From contig NZ_PDJB01000001.1 in assembly GCF_002563895.1 (NCBI RefSeq), forward strand, positions 417,501 through 481,500: a DNA stretch of 64,000 nucleotides, read 5' to 3'. The notes under the pieces are model-generated. The model was not told the DNA's origin. It ran no database searches and saw only the letters and a list, made by a program, of their open reading frames with translations. The stretch comes from Pseudomonas lurida (GTDB lineage: Bacteria > Pseudomonadota > Gammaproteobacteria > Pseudomonadales > Pseudomonadaceae). Below are positions 1 through 8,596 of the stretch, piece after piece; the first letter of the stretch is position 1, and each line of letters opens with the position of its first letter. The position numbers were made by a program, and so were the translations under genes.

Positions 1-591
1 TTGTGCAGCGAGGATCGGCTGCAGGCGTGCCTGCAGATCCAGGTAGTTTTCAGTGCTGTTGATAAAGCGCCGCTGGCCTTCATTCGGTGCCTGGCCGCCA
101 AACCCGGAGTGGGTGTAGAGCACCGGCACCAACGTCAGGCCGATGCCACTGCTGGTCGCTGCCTGGCTGATCTGCCGCGACAATTCCGTGCGATCGGCAT
201 ACGGCTGGCCGCTGACGTCGTGGTGCACGTAGTGGAATTCGGCCACCGAGGTGTAGCCGGCCTTGAGCATCTCGATGTACAGCTGGCGCGCGATCACCTG
301 CAATTGATCCGGGTTGATCTTGCCCACCATGCGGTACATCAGGTCGCGCCAGGTCCAGAAACTGTCATTCGGGTTACCGGCCACCTCGGCCAAACCCGCC
401 ATCGCCCGTTGGAACGCGTGGGAGTGCAGGTTCGGCATGCCCGCCAAGACCGGGCCTCTCAGCCGTTCAGCAGCCTCTGCGCTGGCATTGGCCTCAACCT
501 GTGTCAGTCGCCCATCGACGCTGACTTCAAGACGTACATCATTGGCCCATCCATTAGGCAGCAGCGCGCGTTCGGCAAAGAAAGCGGACAT
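1..591 (-). CDS. hutF: Formimidoylglutamate deiminase HutF (N-terminal part, cut by window edge)
   Basis: The leftward frame from the ATG at 591 stays open to base 1 and gives the first 197 residues (MSAFFAERALLPNGW...). It belongs to the amidohydrolase superfamily; the metal-binding HxH motif is visible as NLHSHAFQ at about residues 55-62. HutF deiminates N-formimino-L-glutamate to N-formyl-L-glutamate and ammonia, which the deformylase HutG downstream in this window finishes to glutamate and formate; together they make the two-step branch of the Pseudomonas histidine pathway. The gene diverges from hutC across about 108 bases that hold a HutC-type palindrome. The C-terminal half lies outside the window. 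A long rightward frame covering this stretch is a shadow. Confidence 0.93.
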   Translation of the reverse strand, partial: MSAFFAERALLPNGWANDVRLEVSVDGRLTQVEANASAEAAERLRGPVLAGMPNLHSHAFQRAMAGLAEVAGNPNDSFWTWRDLMYRMVGKINPDQLQVIARQLYIEMLKAGYTSVAEFHYVHHDVSGQPYADRTELSRQISQAATSSGIGLTLVPVLYTHSGFGGQAPNEGQRRFINSTENYLDLQARLQPILAAQ

Positions 592-619
592 GATCAAGGC
601 ACCCCGGTCGTGTGTTTAT

Positions 620-637
620 TTGTATATACATATACAG
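620..637. promoter_or_regulatory. HutC-type operator between hutF and hutC
   Basis: TGTATATACATATACA at 621-636 contains the palindrome TGTATATACA and resembles the TTGTATGTACAA core found before hutU at 2326-2339. Its place between the divergent hutF and hutC fits autoregulation of hutC and urocanate-controlled repression of hutF. On the leftward strand TTTACC and TATATG, 17 bases apart, could be a sigma-70 promoter for hutF overlapping this site. Seen: the palindrome. Inferred: protein binding. Confidence 0.6.
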
Positions 638-699
638 ACGTTTGCCTGCTCGGTAAACTCCGGCAATCTATGCATCTTTTCCCCCTGCAAGGATTCCCT

Positions 700-1449
700 G
701 TGCCGACTCCGCCCGCCAACTCCTCGCTGGCTGCCCACATGGACGAAAGTCCGGCGCCCTTGTATGCCCGCGTCAAACAGATGATCAGCCAGCAAATCCT
801 CAACGGCAACTGGCCGCCCCATTATCGCGTGCCGTCGGAGAGCGAACTGGTCAGCCAGCTCGGTTTCAGTCGCATGACCATCAACCGCGCCCTGCGCGAG
901 CTCACCGCCGAAGGTCTGCTGGTACGCATGCAAGGCGTCGGTACTTTCGTCGCTGAGCCCAAGAGCCAGTCTGCACTGTTCGAAGTCCACAACATTGCCG
1001 ATGAGATCGCCTCGCGCGGCCACCGGCATACCTGCCAGGTCATCACCCTGGGTGAAGAAGCTGCCGGCTCGGAGCGTGCTGTCGCCCTGGAAATGCGCGA
1101 AGGCGGGCGGGTCTTCCACTCGTTGATCGTGCACTTCGAGAACGATATTCCCGTGCAAATCGAGGACCGTTTCGTCAATGCGTTGGTCGCACCGGAATAC
1201 CTGCAACAGGATTTCACCCAGCAGACGCCCTATGCCTACCTTAACCAGGTGGCACCGCTGACCGAAGGCGAGCACGTGGTCGAAGCCATCCTCGCCGATG
1301 CGGCCGAGTGCAAGCTGCTGCAGATCGAACCCGCCGAGCCGTGCCTGTTGATTCGCAGGCGCACCTGGTCGGGTCGCCAGCCGGTGACCGCCGCGCGTCT
1401 GATCCACCCCGGTTCCCGTCACAGCCTGGAAGGACGTTTCAGTAAATGA
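700..1449 (+). CDS. hutC: HutC, GntR-family repressor of histidine utilisation
   Basis: 249-residue regulator with an N-terminal GntR winged helix (about residues 19-86, including VPSESELVSQLGFSRMTI) and a C-terminal UTRA ligand domain (about 105-245, ending RLIHPGSRHSLEGRF). HutC represses hut promoters and is released by urocanate in the known family. The start chosen is GTG 700, because AAGGA ends seven bases before it; ATG 739 (MDESPAPLYARVKQ) is the alternative and would still keep the whole DNA-binding domain. The same frame runs open back to base 1, but that part lies antisense to hutF and is not coding. The stop overlaps the hutD start (ATGA), so the two are probably translationally coupled. 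Confidence 0.93.
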   Translation: MPTPPANSSLAAHMDESPAPLYARVKQMISQQILNGNWPPHYRVPSESELVSQLGFSRMTINRALRELTAEGLLVRMQGVGTFVAEPKSQSALFEVHNIADEIASRGHRHTCQVITLGEEAAGSERAVALEMREGGRVFHSLIVHFENDIPVQIEDRFVNALVAPEYLQQDFTQQTPYAYLNQVAPLTEGEHVVEAILADAAECKLLQIEPAEPCLLIRRRTWSGRQPVTAARLIHPGSRHSLEGRFSK

Positions 1450-2006
1450 ATGCAGTAAAAGTCTGGCGCGCCGCCGATTACGTACGCATGCCGTGGAAAA
1501 ACGGCGGCGGCAGTACTGAAGAAATCACCCGAGACGCAGGCCAGGGCCTGGATGGTTTCGGCTGGCGCCTGTCGATTGCCGATATCGCCGAGTCGGGTGG
1601 GTTTTCCACCTTCGCCGGTTACCAGCGCGTGATCACGGTGATCAAAGGCGCGGGCATGGTGCTGACTGTGGATGGCGAGGAGCAGCGCGGGTTGTTACCG
1701 CTGCAACCCTTTGCGTTCAAGGGTGACAGCCAGGTGTCGTGCCGCTTGATCACCGGGCCGATTCGCGATTTCAACCTGATCTATGCGCCGCAGCGTTACC
1801 ACGCGAGGCTGCAATGGGTGGATGGCGAGCAGCGCTTTTTCAGCACGGCACAGACGGTGTTGGTGTTTAGCGTGGCGGACGAAGTGAAGGTGCTGGGTCA
1901 CACGCTGGGCCATCACGACTGCCTGCAAGTGGACGGTAACACTGGCTTGTTGGATATCTCCGTCAGCGGTCGCAGCTGCGTCATCGAACTGACCGCCCGC
2001 GACTAG
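1446..2006 (+). CDS. hutD: HutD family protein
   Basis: 186 residues, HutD family (cupin-like fold), with the typical opening VWRAADYVRMPWKNGGGSTEEI and the segment GFGWRLSIADIAESGGFS. HutD is conserved in proteobacterial hut loci; in P. fluorescens it has been described as setting an upper limit on hut expression, with no catalytic step assigned. It starts at the ATG that overlaps the hutC stop; a second ATG lies at 1450. Coupling to hutC fits a role in regulation rather than in the pathway itself. Confidence 0.92.
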   Translation: MNAVKVWRAADYVRMPWKNGGGSTEEITRDAGQGLDGFGWRLSIADIAESGGFSTFAGYQRVITVIKGAGMVLTVDGEEQRGLLPLQPFAFKGDSQVSCRLITGPIRDFNLIYAPQRYHARLQWVDGEQRFFSTAQTVLVFSVADEVKVLGHTLGHHDCLQVDGNTGLLDISVSGRSCVIELTARD

Positions 2007-2010
2007 AAAA

Positions 2011-2099
2011 TGTGGGAGCGGGCTAGCCCGCGAGTGCGGTGTATCAGTACCAGATAGGCTGGCTGAGCCACCGCATTCGCGGTCAAGCCCGCTCCCACC
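2011..2099. repeat. REP pair (BIME) after hutD
   Basis: Two inverted REP copies: GTGGGAGCGGGCTAGCCCGCG at the left, and the same motif inverted, ending in GCTCCCAC, at the right, with about 45 bases between them. These are the short palindromes found at many places in this window, always between genes. Confidence 0.9.
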
Positions 2100-2304
2100 G
2101 TTGTTTTGTGGTGAGCAAAAAACTGTTTCCAGCGCCCGCACCAATTTGTTACCGAATGCCCCAGCGTGGCGCAAAACCGCGCTGTCGTGACAAGCCTCCC
2201 TCTTGGCAGAACGCTCCCTCAAGAAATTTCATCAAGCTTCGAAGCCTTAATTTCCAAGGCCCGGACGCGCTTTCCAAAAAAATCCAAACACCTCGCCGAA
2301 AAAG

Positions 2305-2321
2305 TTGGCCGCTTGATTGCA
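2305..2321 (+). promoter_or_regulatory. Sigma-54 type promoter of hutU
   Basis: TTGGCCGCTTGATTGCA has GG (2307-2308) and GC (2319-2320) exactly ten bases apart, with TTGCA at the -12 element and TGGC at -24, as in the RpoN consensus TGGCAC-N5-TTGCA. The predicted start, about 12 bases after the GC, falls at about 2332. Histidine use in P. fluorescens is known to need RpoN with CbrB or NtrC, which supports the call. No separate activator site was identified with confidence. Confidence 0.75.
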
Positions 2322-2325
2322 TATG

Positions 2326-2339
2326 CTTGTATGTACAAG
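2326..2339. promoter_or_regulatory. HutC operator before hutU
   Basis: CTTGTATGTACAAG, two six-base arms CTTGTA/TACAAG around TG. As far as I recall this is the core operator sequence described for the P. putida hut repressor. It begins five bases after the -12 element and covers the predicted transcription start, so bound HutC would block open-complex formation or escape. The hutU start codon is 70 bases further on. Confidence 0.85.
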
Positions 2340-2409
2340 TAAAGATGTGTGCGTAAGACTCTCCTTCGCACCATCCATGTTCGCGCATCGATCGCCGAGG
2401 AGTTCTGTT

Positions 2410-4080
2410 GTGACCAAGCCTACCAAGTACCGTGACGTCGAAATCCGTGCCGCCCACGGTAACAAGCTCACCGCCAAAAGCTGGCTGACTGAAGCGCCGC
2501 TGCGCATGCTCATGAACAACCTCGACCCGCAAGTGGCCGAGAACCCCAAGGAGCTGGTGGTGTACGGCGGTATTGGCCGTGCGGCACGTAACTGGGAGTG
2601 CTACGACCAGATCGTCGAGAGCCTCACTCATCTGAACGATGACGAAACCCTGCTGGTGCAATCCGGCAAGCCGGTCGGCGTGTTCAAGACTCACAGCAAC
2701 GCGCCACGTGTCCTGATCGCCAACTCCAACCTGGTGCCGCACTGGGCAAGCTGGGAACACTTCAACGAACTGGATGCCAAGGGCCTGGCCATGTACGGCC
2801 AGATGACCGCCGGCAGCTGGATCTACATCGGTAGCCAGGGCATCGTCCAGGGCACCTACGAAACCTTCGTCGAAGCCGGTCGCCAGCATTACAACAGTGA
2901 CCTCAAAGGCCGTTGGGTGCTGACTGCCGGCCTCGGCGGCATGGGCGGCGCCCAGCCTCTGGCGGCAACCCTGGCGGGCGCGTGCTCGCTGAACATCGAG
3001 TGCCAGCAGGTCAGCATCGATTTCCGCCTGAGCAGCCGTTATGTCGACGAGCAAGCCACCGACCTCGATGACGCCTTGGCACGCATCGCCAAATACACCA
3101 AGGAAGGCAAGGCCATCTCCATTGCCCTGCTGGGTAACGCCGCCGAAATCCTGCCGGAGCTGGTCAAGCGCGGCGTGCGCCCGGACATGGTCACCGACCA
3201 GACCAGCGCCCACGACCCACTCAACGGCTACCTGCCGGCTGGTTGGACCTGGGACGAATACCGCGCCCGCGCCAAGACCGAGCCCGCCGCCGTGATCAAG
3301 GCCGCCAAGCAGTCGATGGCCGTGCACGTCAAAGCCATGCTGGAATTCCAGAAACAAGGCATTCCGACCTTCGACTACGGCAACAACATCCGCCAGATGG
3401 CCCAGGAAGAAGGCGTGGAAGACGCCTTCGCCTTCCCGGGTTTCGTGCCGGCCTACATCCGCCCGCTGTTCTGCCGTGGCATTGGTCCGTTCCGTTGGGC
3501 TGCGCTGTCCGGCGACCCGCAAGACATCTACAAGACCGACGCCAAAGTCAAAGAGCTGATCCCGGACGACGCCCACCTGCACAACTGGCTGGACATGGCG
3601 CGCGAGCGCATCAGCTTCCAGGGCCTGCCGGCGCGTATCTGCTGGGTTGGCCTGGGCCAGCGCGCCAAGCTCGGCCTGGCGTTCAACGAAATGGTGCGCA
3701 GCGGCGAGCTGTCGGCCCCCGTGGTGATCGGCCGTGACCACCTCGACTCCGGCTCGGTATCCAGCCCGAACCGCGAAACCGAAGCCATGCAGGACGGCTC
3801 CGACGCCGTGTCCGACTGGCCACTGCTCAACGCCTTGCTCAATACCGCCAGCGGCGCGACCTGGGTCTCGCTGCACCATGGCGGCGGCGTAGGCATGGGC
3901 TTCTCCCAGCACTCCGGCATGGTCATCGTCTGCGACGGTACCGACGAAGCGGCCGAGCGTATTGCCCGCGTGCTGCACAACGACCCGGCCACCGGCGTGA
4001 TGCGTCATGCAGACGCCGGCTACCAGATCGCGATCGACTGTGCCAAGGAGCAGGGCCTCAATCTCCCGATGATCAAATAA
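2410..4080 (+). CDS. hutU: Urocanate hydratase HutU
   Basis: 556 residues, the usual bacterial urocanase length (about 557). Urocanase uses tightly bound NAD+ as an electrophile to hydrate urocanate to 4-imidazolone-5-propanoate. Visible motifs are [11 protein letters not shown] near residue 52, the glycine-rich GLGGMGGAQ at about 174-182, and Cys411 in RICWVGLG, the equivalent of the conserved Cys410 of P. putida. The start is GTG 2410, with GAGGAG ending seven bases upstream; the open frame extends upstream to 2317, but that portion covers the operator. First gene of the operon controlled by the sigma-54/HutC region; its substrate product also removes the HutC inducer. Confidence 0.97.
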   Translation: MTKPTKYRDVEIRAAHGNKLTAKSWLTEAPLRMLMNNLDPQVAENPKELVVYGGIGRAARNWECYDQIVESLTHLNDDETLLVQSGKPVGVFKTHSNAPRVLIANSNLVPHWASWEHFNELDAKGLAMYGQMTAGSWIYIGSQGIVQGTYETFVEAGRQHYNSDLKGRWVLTAGLGGMGGAQPLAATLAGACSLNIECQQVSIDFRLSSRYVDEQATDLDDALARIAKYTKEGKAISIALLGNAAEILPELVKRGVRPDMVTDQTSAHDPLNGYLPAGWTWDEYRARAKTEPAAVIKAAKQSMAVHVKAMLEFQKQGIPTFDYGNNIRQMAQEEGVEDAFAFPGFVPAYIRPLFCRGIGPFRWAALSGDPQDIYKTDAKVKELIPDDAHLHNWLDMARERISFQGLPARICWVGLGQRAKLGLAFNEMVRSGELSAPVVIGRDHLDSGSVSSPNRETEAMQDGSDAVSDWPLLNALLNTASGATWVSLHHGGGVGMGFSQHSGMVIVCDGTDEAAERIARVLHNDPATGVMRHADAGYQIAIDCAKEQGLNLPMIK

Positions 4081-4084
4081 CCCA

Positions 4085-4171
4085 TGGGGGAGCTGGCTTG
4101 CCTGCGATGGCATCCCCTCGGTTCGACTGATAGACCGAGTCGCCCGCATCGCAGGCAAGCCAGCTCCCACA
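4085..4171. repeat. REP pair (BIME) between hutU and the permease
   Basis: Inverted copies of GGAGCTGGCTTGCCTGCGAT (left) and ATCGCAGGCAAGCCAGCTCC (right) around about 40 bases of unrelated sequence. It could attenuate or stabilise the hut transcript here. Confidence 0.9.
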
Positions 4172-4224
4172 GACAAGCGGTTTTACACAGGCTTTATGAA
4201 CAATCCATCAGAGGTTGAACACAC

Positions 4225-5682
4225 ATGGCTGCAAATGACGCACGTGCAAGCACCACCCCGTTGATCGAAAGGCGTTCGATCGACTACATCCCGGAAGCGG
4301 AAAGACACGGTCGTCTGTTTAGCCAGTTCACCCTGTGGATGGGTGCCAACCTGCAGATCACCGCGATTGTCACCGGGGCCTTGGCCGTGGTGTTGGGCGG
4401 TGATGTGTTCTGGTCGTTGATCGGGCTGTTTATCGGTCAACTGATCGGCGGTGGCGTCATGGCGTTGCATGCGGCGCAAGGGCCTAAGCTTGGGCTGCCA
4501 CAGATGATCTCCAGTCGGGTGCAGTTCGGCGTGTATGGCGCAGCCATCCCGATCGTGCTGGTGTGCCTGATGTACCTCGGTTTCACTGCCACCGGGACCG
4601 TGCTGTCCGGTCAGGCGCTGGGGCAGTTGTTCGGGGTCAGCGACAGCGTCGGTATCCTGGTCTTCGCCAGTGTCATCGTGCTGGTCACGGTACTGGGTTA
4701 CCGGGTGATCCATTTCATCGGTCGCGTTGCCAGCGTCATTGGCGTGATTGCCTTTGTCTACCTGTTCAGTCGCCTGGTGAGCCAGACCGACGTCGGCGCA
4801 CTCCTGCAAATCCGCCACTTCAGCTGGAGCAGTTTCCTGCTGGCGGTGTCGCTCGCGGCCTCCTGGCAGATTGCTTTCGGCCCTTACGTGGCGGACTACT
4901 CGCGTTACCTGCCAAGCAAGACGTCATCGATGAAAACCTTTTTCGCCGCTGGCGCGGGTTCGGTCGTGGGTGCGCAGGTGGCGATGATCCTCGGCGTGTT
5001 TGCCGCGGCCATGTCCAACGGGCAGTTCGTCGGTCACGAAGTGGCCTACATCGTTGGCTTGAGCGGTACTGGTGCCACCGCTGCGCTGCTGTATTTCAGC
5101 ATCGCGTTCGGCAAGGTCACCATCTCTACGCTGAATTCCTACGGCAGCTTCATGTGCATCGCGACCATCATCAGCGGCTTCCGTGGTCGCCTGGAGGTCA
5201 CGCGCCTGCAGCGCCTGGTGTTCGTGCTGGTGATTGTCGGCACCGCGACCCTGATCGCGCTGCTCGGCCAGCACTCGTTCCTGGGGGCATTCAAGTCTTT
5301 CATTCTGTTCCTGCTGGCATTCTTTACGCCCTGGAGCGCGATCAACCTGGTGGACTACTACTGCATCACCCGCGAGCGCTATGACGTGCCGGCGCTCGCC
5401 GACCCGAACGGACGCTACGGTCGCTGGAACCTGCTCGGTATCAGCGTCTATGTGTTCGGCGTGCTCGTGCAGTTGCCGTTCATCTCCACCAAGTTCTACA
5501 CCGGTCCCCTGGTGGCCGCGCTGGGGGATGTGGATATTTCCTGGATCATCGGTCTGGTACTGCCGGCCGTGCTGTATTACGTGTGTGCGAAAAAATGGCA
5601 CGGCACGGTGCCCGATCACCTGATCCTGCCGGTAGAGCAGGGCGCTATACCAAGAGCAAACGGGCTGGCTGCACAAGCCTGA
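4225..5682 (+). CDS. hutTu: NCS1-family permease, probable urocanate transporter HutTu
   Basis: 485-residue polytopic inner-membrane protein of the nucleobase:cation symporter-1 (cytosine/purine permease, CodB-like) family: cytosolic N-terminus with IDYIPEAERHGR, then about 12 hydrophobic helices starting near residue 40, including ISSRVQFGVYGA. Its place directly after hutU and before hutXWV matches the P. fluorescens SBW25 locus, where the permease here was assigned to urocanate uptake and the later APC permease to histidine (from memory). From sequence alone the substrate cannot be read. SD sequence GAGG lies about ten bases before ATG 4225. Confidence 0.85.
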   Translation: MAANDARASTTPLIERRSIDYIPEAERHGRLFSQFTLWMGANLQITAIVTGALAVVLGGDVFWSLIGLFIGQLIGGGVMALHAAQGPKLGLPQMISSRVQFGVYGAAIPIVLVCLMYLGFTATGTVLSGQALGQLFGVSDSVGILVFASVIVLVTVLGYRVIHFIGRVASVIGVIAFVYLFSRLVSQTDVGALLQIRHFSWSSFLLAVSLAASWQIAFGPYVADYSRYLPSKTSSMKTFFAAGAGSVVGAQVAMILGVFAAAMSNGQFVGHEVAYIVGLSGTGATAALLYFSIAFGKVTISTLNSYGSFMCIATIISGFRGRLEVTRLQRLVFVLVIVGTATLIALLGQHSFLGAFKSFILFLLAFFTPWSAINLVDYYCITRERYDVPALADPNGRYGRWNLLGISVYVFGVLVQLPFISTKFYTGPLVAALGDVDISWIIGLVLPAVLYYVCAKKWHGTVPDHLILPVEQGAIPRANGLAAQA

Positions 5683-5751
5683 TGGGACGTGGACAGGGCA
5701 GGATGCCTACTGACTGCCGTAATCCATTTCAAGATTGGGAGCGTCACAACA

Positions 5752-6717
5752 ATGAAAATGCATAAGACCCTATTAGCCACCGTGCTCTCTACAGGCCTGC
5801 TGGCCTGCGCTGGCGCCCAGGCGGCCGGCTGGTGTGAATCCGGCAAGCCAGTGAAATTCGCAGGCCTGAACTGGGAAAGCGGCATGTTGCTCACCGACAT
5901 CCTGCAAACCGTGCTGGAAAAAGGCTACGACTGCAAAACCGACAGCCTGCCGGGTAATTCCATCACCATGGAAAACGCCCTGAGCAGCAATGACATCCAA
6001 GTGTTCGCCGAAGAATGGGTCGGCCGCAGCGAGGTCTGGAACAAAGCCGAGAAGGCCGGCAAAGTCGTCGGCGTCGGTGCCCCGGTTGTCGGCGCTATCG
6101 AAGGTTGGTACGTGCCACGCTACGTGATCGAAGGCGACGCCAAGCGCAAGCTCGAACCCAAGGCACCAGGCCTGAAAAACATCGCCGACCTGGCCAAGTA
6201 CGCCTCGGTCTTCAAGGACCAGGAAGAGCCTTCCAAGGGCCGCTTCTACAACTGCCCGGCCGGCTGGACTTGCGAGCTGGACAACAGCGAGATGCTGAAA
6301 AGCTACGGCCTGGAAAACGCCTACACCAACTTCCGCCCAGGCACCGGCCCGGCGCTGGATGCAGCGGTGCTGTCGAGCTACAAGCGTGGCGAGCCGATCC
6401 TGTTCTACTACTGGTCGCCAACGCCGCTGATGGGTCAGGTCGACCTGGTCAAGCTGGAAGAAAAACCCGGCGTCGATAAAAGCGTGAGCATCAAGGTCGG
6501 CCTGTCCAAGACCTTCCACGAACAAGCCCCGGAGCTGGTGGCCGTGCTGGAAAAGGTCAACCTGCCCATCGACCTGCTGAACCAGAACCTGGGTCGCATG
6601 GCCAAGGAGCGAATTGAGTCGCCAAAACTGGCGAAAATTTTCCTCAAGGAACATCCTGAAGTCTGGCACGCCTGGGTGAGCGACGACGCAGCCAAGAAAA
6701 TCGACGCGGCCTTGTAG
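5752..6717 (+). CDS. hutX: HutX, periplasmic binding protein of the histidine ABC importer
   Basis: 321 residues with a signal peptide of about 23 residues (KTLLATVLSTGLLACAGAQA|AG). It belongs to the OpuAC/ProX substrate-binding family (glycine betaine type), as seen from FAGLNWESGMLLTDILQTVLE, FAEEWVGRSEVW and the C-terminal EHPEVWHAWVSDDA. Start ATG 5752 has GGGAG about nine bases upstream. It is followed by permease and ATPase genes of the same transporter class, so histidine (rather than betaine) is inferred from operon position and from work on hutXWV in Pseudomonas. Confidence 0.9.
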   Translation: MKMHKTLLATVLSTGLLACAGAQAAGWCESGKPVKFAGLNWESGMLLTDILQTVLEKGYDCKTDSLPGNSITMENALSSNDIQVFAEEWVGRSEVWNKAEKAGKVVGVGAPVVGAIEGWYVPRYVIEGDAKRKLEPKAPGLKNIADLAKYASVFKDQEEPSKGRFYNCPAGWTCELDNSEMLKSYGLENAYTNFRPGTGPALDAAVLSSYKRGEPILFYYWSPTPLMGQVDLVKLEEKPGVDKSVSIKVGLSKTFHEQAPELVAVLEKVNLPIDLLNQNLGRMAKERIESPKLAKIFLKEHPEVWHAWVSDDAAKKIDAAL

Positions 6718-6788
6718 GTCAAGCGTGCCCGGCTACCCTGAGGGGCAGCCGGGCGCCTGGCCACAACCCACTGGATCGAGAGCACGAT

Positions 6789-7640
6789 ATGTTTCCTGAG
6801 AGTTTTACGTTTTCCATCGCCGACTGGGTCAACGGTTGGGTGGACTCACTGGTCACCAACTACGGTGATGTGTTCCGGCACATCTCCGACACCCTGCTAT
6901 GGGCCATCGTCAACCTGGAAGGGTTGCTGCGCATGGCGCCGTGGTGGCTGATGCTGGCTATCGTCGGCGGTGTCGCCTGGCACGCCACCCGCAAGCTGGT
7001 GACCACAGCTGTGATCGTCGGCTTGCTGTTCCTGGTGGGCGCGGTAGGCCTGTGGGACAAGCTGATGCAGACCCTGGCCTTGATGATGGTTGCCACGGTG
7101 ATATCGGTGCTGATCGGCATTCCGCTGGGCATTCTGTCGGCACGCAGCAATCGCCTGCGTTCGGTGCTGATGCCGCTGCTCGACATCATGCAGACCATGC
7201 CCAGCTTCGTGTACCTGATCCCGGTGCTGATGCTGTTCGGCCTGGGCAAGGTCCCGGCGATTTTCGCCACGGTGATCTACGCCGCGCCACCGCTGATTCG
7301 CCTGACAGATTTGGGCATTCGCCAAGTCGACGGCGAAGTCATGGAAGCCATCAACGCGTTTGGTGCCAACCGCTGGCAACAACTGTTCGGTGTGCAACTG
7401 CCGTTGGCATTGCCGAGCATCATGGCCGGTATCAACCAGACGACCATGATGGCGCTGTCGATGGTGGTCATCGCGTCGATGATCGGCGCCCGGGGCTTGG
7501 GTGAAGACGTCCTCGTCGGCATCCAGACCCTCAACGTTGGCCGTGGCCTCGAAGCCGGGCTGGCGATCGTGATTCTCGCAGTGGTCATCGACCGCATTAC
7601 CCAGGCCTATGGTCGTCCACGGCATGAGGCGAGCAAATGA
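6789..7640 (+). CDS. hutW: HutW, ABC importer permease
   Basis: 283 residues, ProW/OpuAB-type membrane subunit. Several hydrophobic helices are visible ([51 protein letters not shown]) and the EAA coupling motif appears as [27 protein letters not shown]. It forms the channel for HutX with HutV. The stop overlaps the hutV start by four bases (ATGA), which indicates translational coupling. Confidence 0.92.
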   Translation: MFPESFTFSIADWVNGWVDSLVTNYGDVFRHISDTLLWAIVNLEGLLRMAPWWLMLAIVGGVAWHATRKLVTTAVIVGLLFLVGAVGLWDKLMQTLALMMVATVISVLIGIPLGILSARSNRLRSVLMPLLDIMQTMPSFVYLIPVLMLFGLGKVPAIFATVIYAAPPLIRLTDLGIRQVDGEVMEAINAFGANRWQQLFGVQLPLALPSIMAGINQTTMMALSMVVIASMIGARGLGEDVLVGIQTLNVGRGLEAGLAIVILAVVIDRITQAYGRPRHEASK

Positions 7641-8461
7641 CTACTGTCAGCAAAATCGAAGTTAAAAACGTCTTCAAGATCTTCGGCGCGCGTTCCAAGG
7701 ATGCGCTGGCCATGGTCAGCCAGGGCAAGACCAAGGACCAGGTCCTGGCCGAAACCGGCTGCGTGGTCGGTGTGAACGACTTGTCATTGAGCATTGGCAC
7801 CGGTGAGATCTTCGTGATCATGGGCCTGTCGGGTTCCGGCAAGTCCACCCTGGTGCGCCACTTCAACCGCCTGATCGACCCGACCAGCGGCGCGATCCTG
7901 GTGGACGGCGAAGACATCCTGCAACTGGATATGGAAGCCCTGCGCCAATTCCGTCGGCACAAGATCAGCATGGTGTTCCAGAGCTTCGGCCTGTTGCCCC
8001 ACAAGAGCGTGCTCGACAACGTCGCCTATGGCTTGAAAGTGCGTGGCGAGACCAAGCAGGTGTGCGCCGAGCGCGCGCTGCACTGGATCGAAACCGTGGG
8101 CCTCAAGGGCTACGAAAACAAATACCCGCACCAGCTCTCCGGCGGTATGCGCCAGCGTGTGGGCCTGGCCCGCGCCTTGGCGGCCGACACCGACATCATC
8201 CTGATGGACGAAGCCTTCAGCGCCCTCGACCCGCTGATCCGCGCCGAGATGCAGGACCAGTTGCTGGAACTGCAAAAGACCTTGCACAAAACCATCGTGT
8301 TCATCACTCACGACCTCGACGAGGCCGTGCGCATCGGCAACCGCATTGCGATCCTCAAGGACGGCAAGCTGATCCAGGTCGGCACGCCGCGCGAGATCCT
8401 GCATTCGCCGGCGGATGAGTACGTGGACCGGTTTGTTCAGCGGCGCGCTGCGGTGGTCTGA
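7637..8461 (+). CDS. hutV: HutV, ABC importer ATPase
   Basis: 274 residues, ProV-like nucleotide-binding subunit. Walker [10 protein letters not shown] at about 63-71, Q-loop [11 protein letters not shown], signature QLSGGMRQR, Walker [14 protein letters not shown] and the H-switch FITHDLDEA are all present. Unlike long ProV/OpuAA proteins it ends soon after the ATPase domain and has no CBS pair, so no ionic-strength sensing module is present, in keeping with an amino-acid rather than an osmolyte importer. Confidence 0.93.
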   Translation: MTTVSKIEVKNVFKIFGARSKDALAMVSQGKTKDQVLAETGCVVGVNDLSLSIGTGEIFVIMGLSGSGKSTLVRHFNRLIDPTSGAILVDGEDILQLDMEALRQFRRHKISMVFQSFGLLPHKSVLDNVAYGLKVRGETKQVCAERALHWIETVGLKGYENKYPHQLSGGMRQRVGLARALAADTDIILMDEAFSALDPLIRAEMQDQLLELQKTLHKTIVFITHDLDEAVRIGNRIAILKDGKLIQVGTPREILHSPADEYVDRFVQRRAAVV

Positions 8462-8491
8462 CCGGACCTTGTGGTGAGCCGGCTGGCGCTG

Positions 8492-8561
8492 TCTCAGGCA
8501 AGCCCGCTTCCACATTTGGAATGCATTCCCCTGTGGGAGCCGGCTTGCCTGCGATGAGGCC
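8492..8561. repeat. REP pair (BIME) with GGAATGCATTCC spacer
   Basis: CAGGCAAGCCCGCTTCCAC and GTGGGAGCCGGCTTGCCTG face each other around TTGGAATGCATTCCC (8517-8530). The same palindromic spacer recurs in the REP pairs at 15288 and 25580. Confidence 0.9.
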
Positions 8562-8596
8562 AGTAAGGCTGCAAGAGAATTAAAGAAGGTATGAAG

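Noticed and set aside
1..699. Rightward open frame from base 1 fused in front of hutC (482 residues)
   Set aside because: Bases 1-591 code leftward for HutF with clear family motifs; only the part from 700 is HutC.
2149..4176. 675-residue leftward open frame opposite hutU
   Set aside because: Low-complexity His/Val/Gly-rich translation typical of the antisense of a GC-rich gene; no family features, while hutU is certain.
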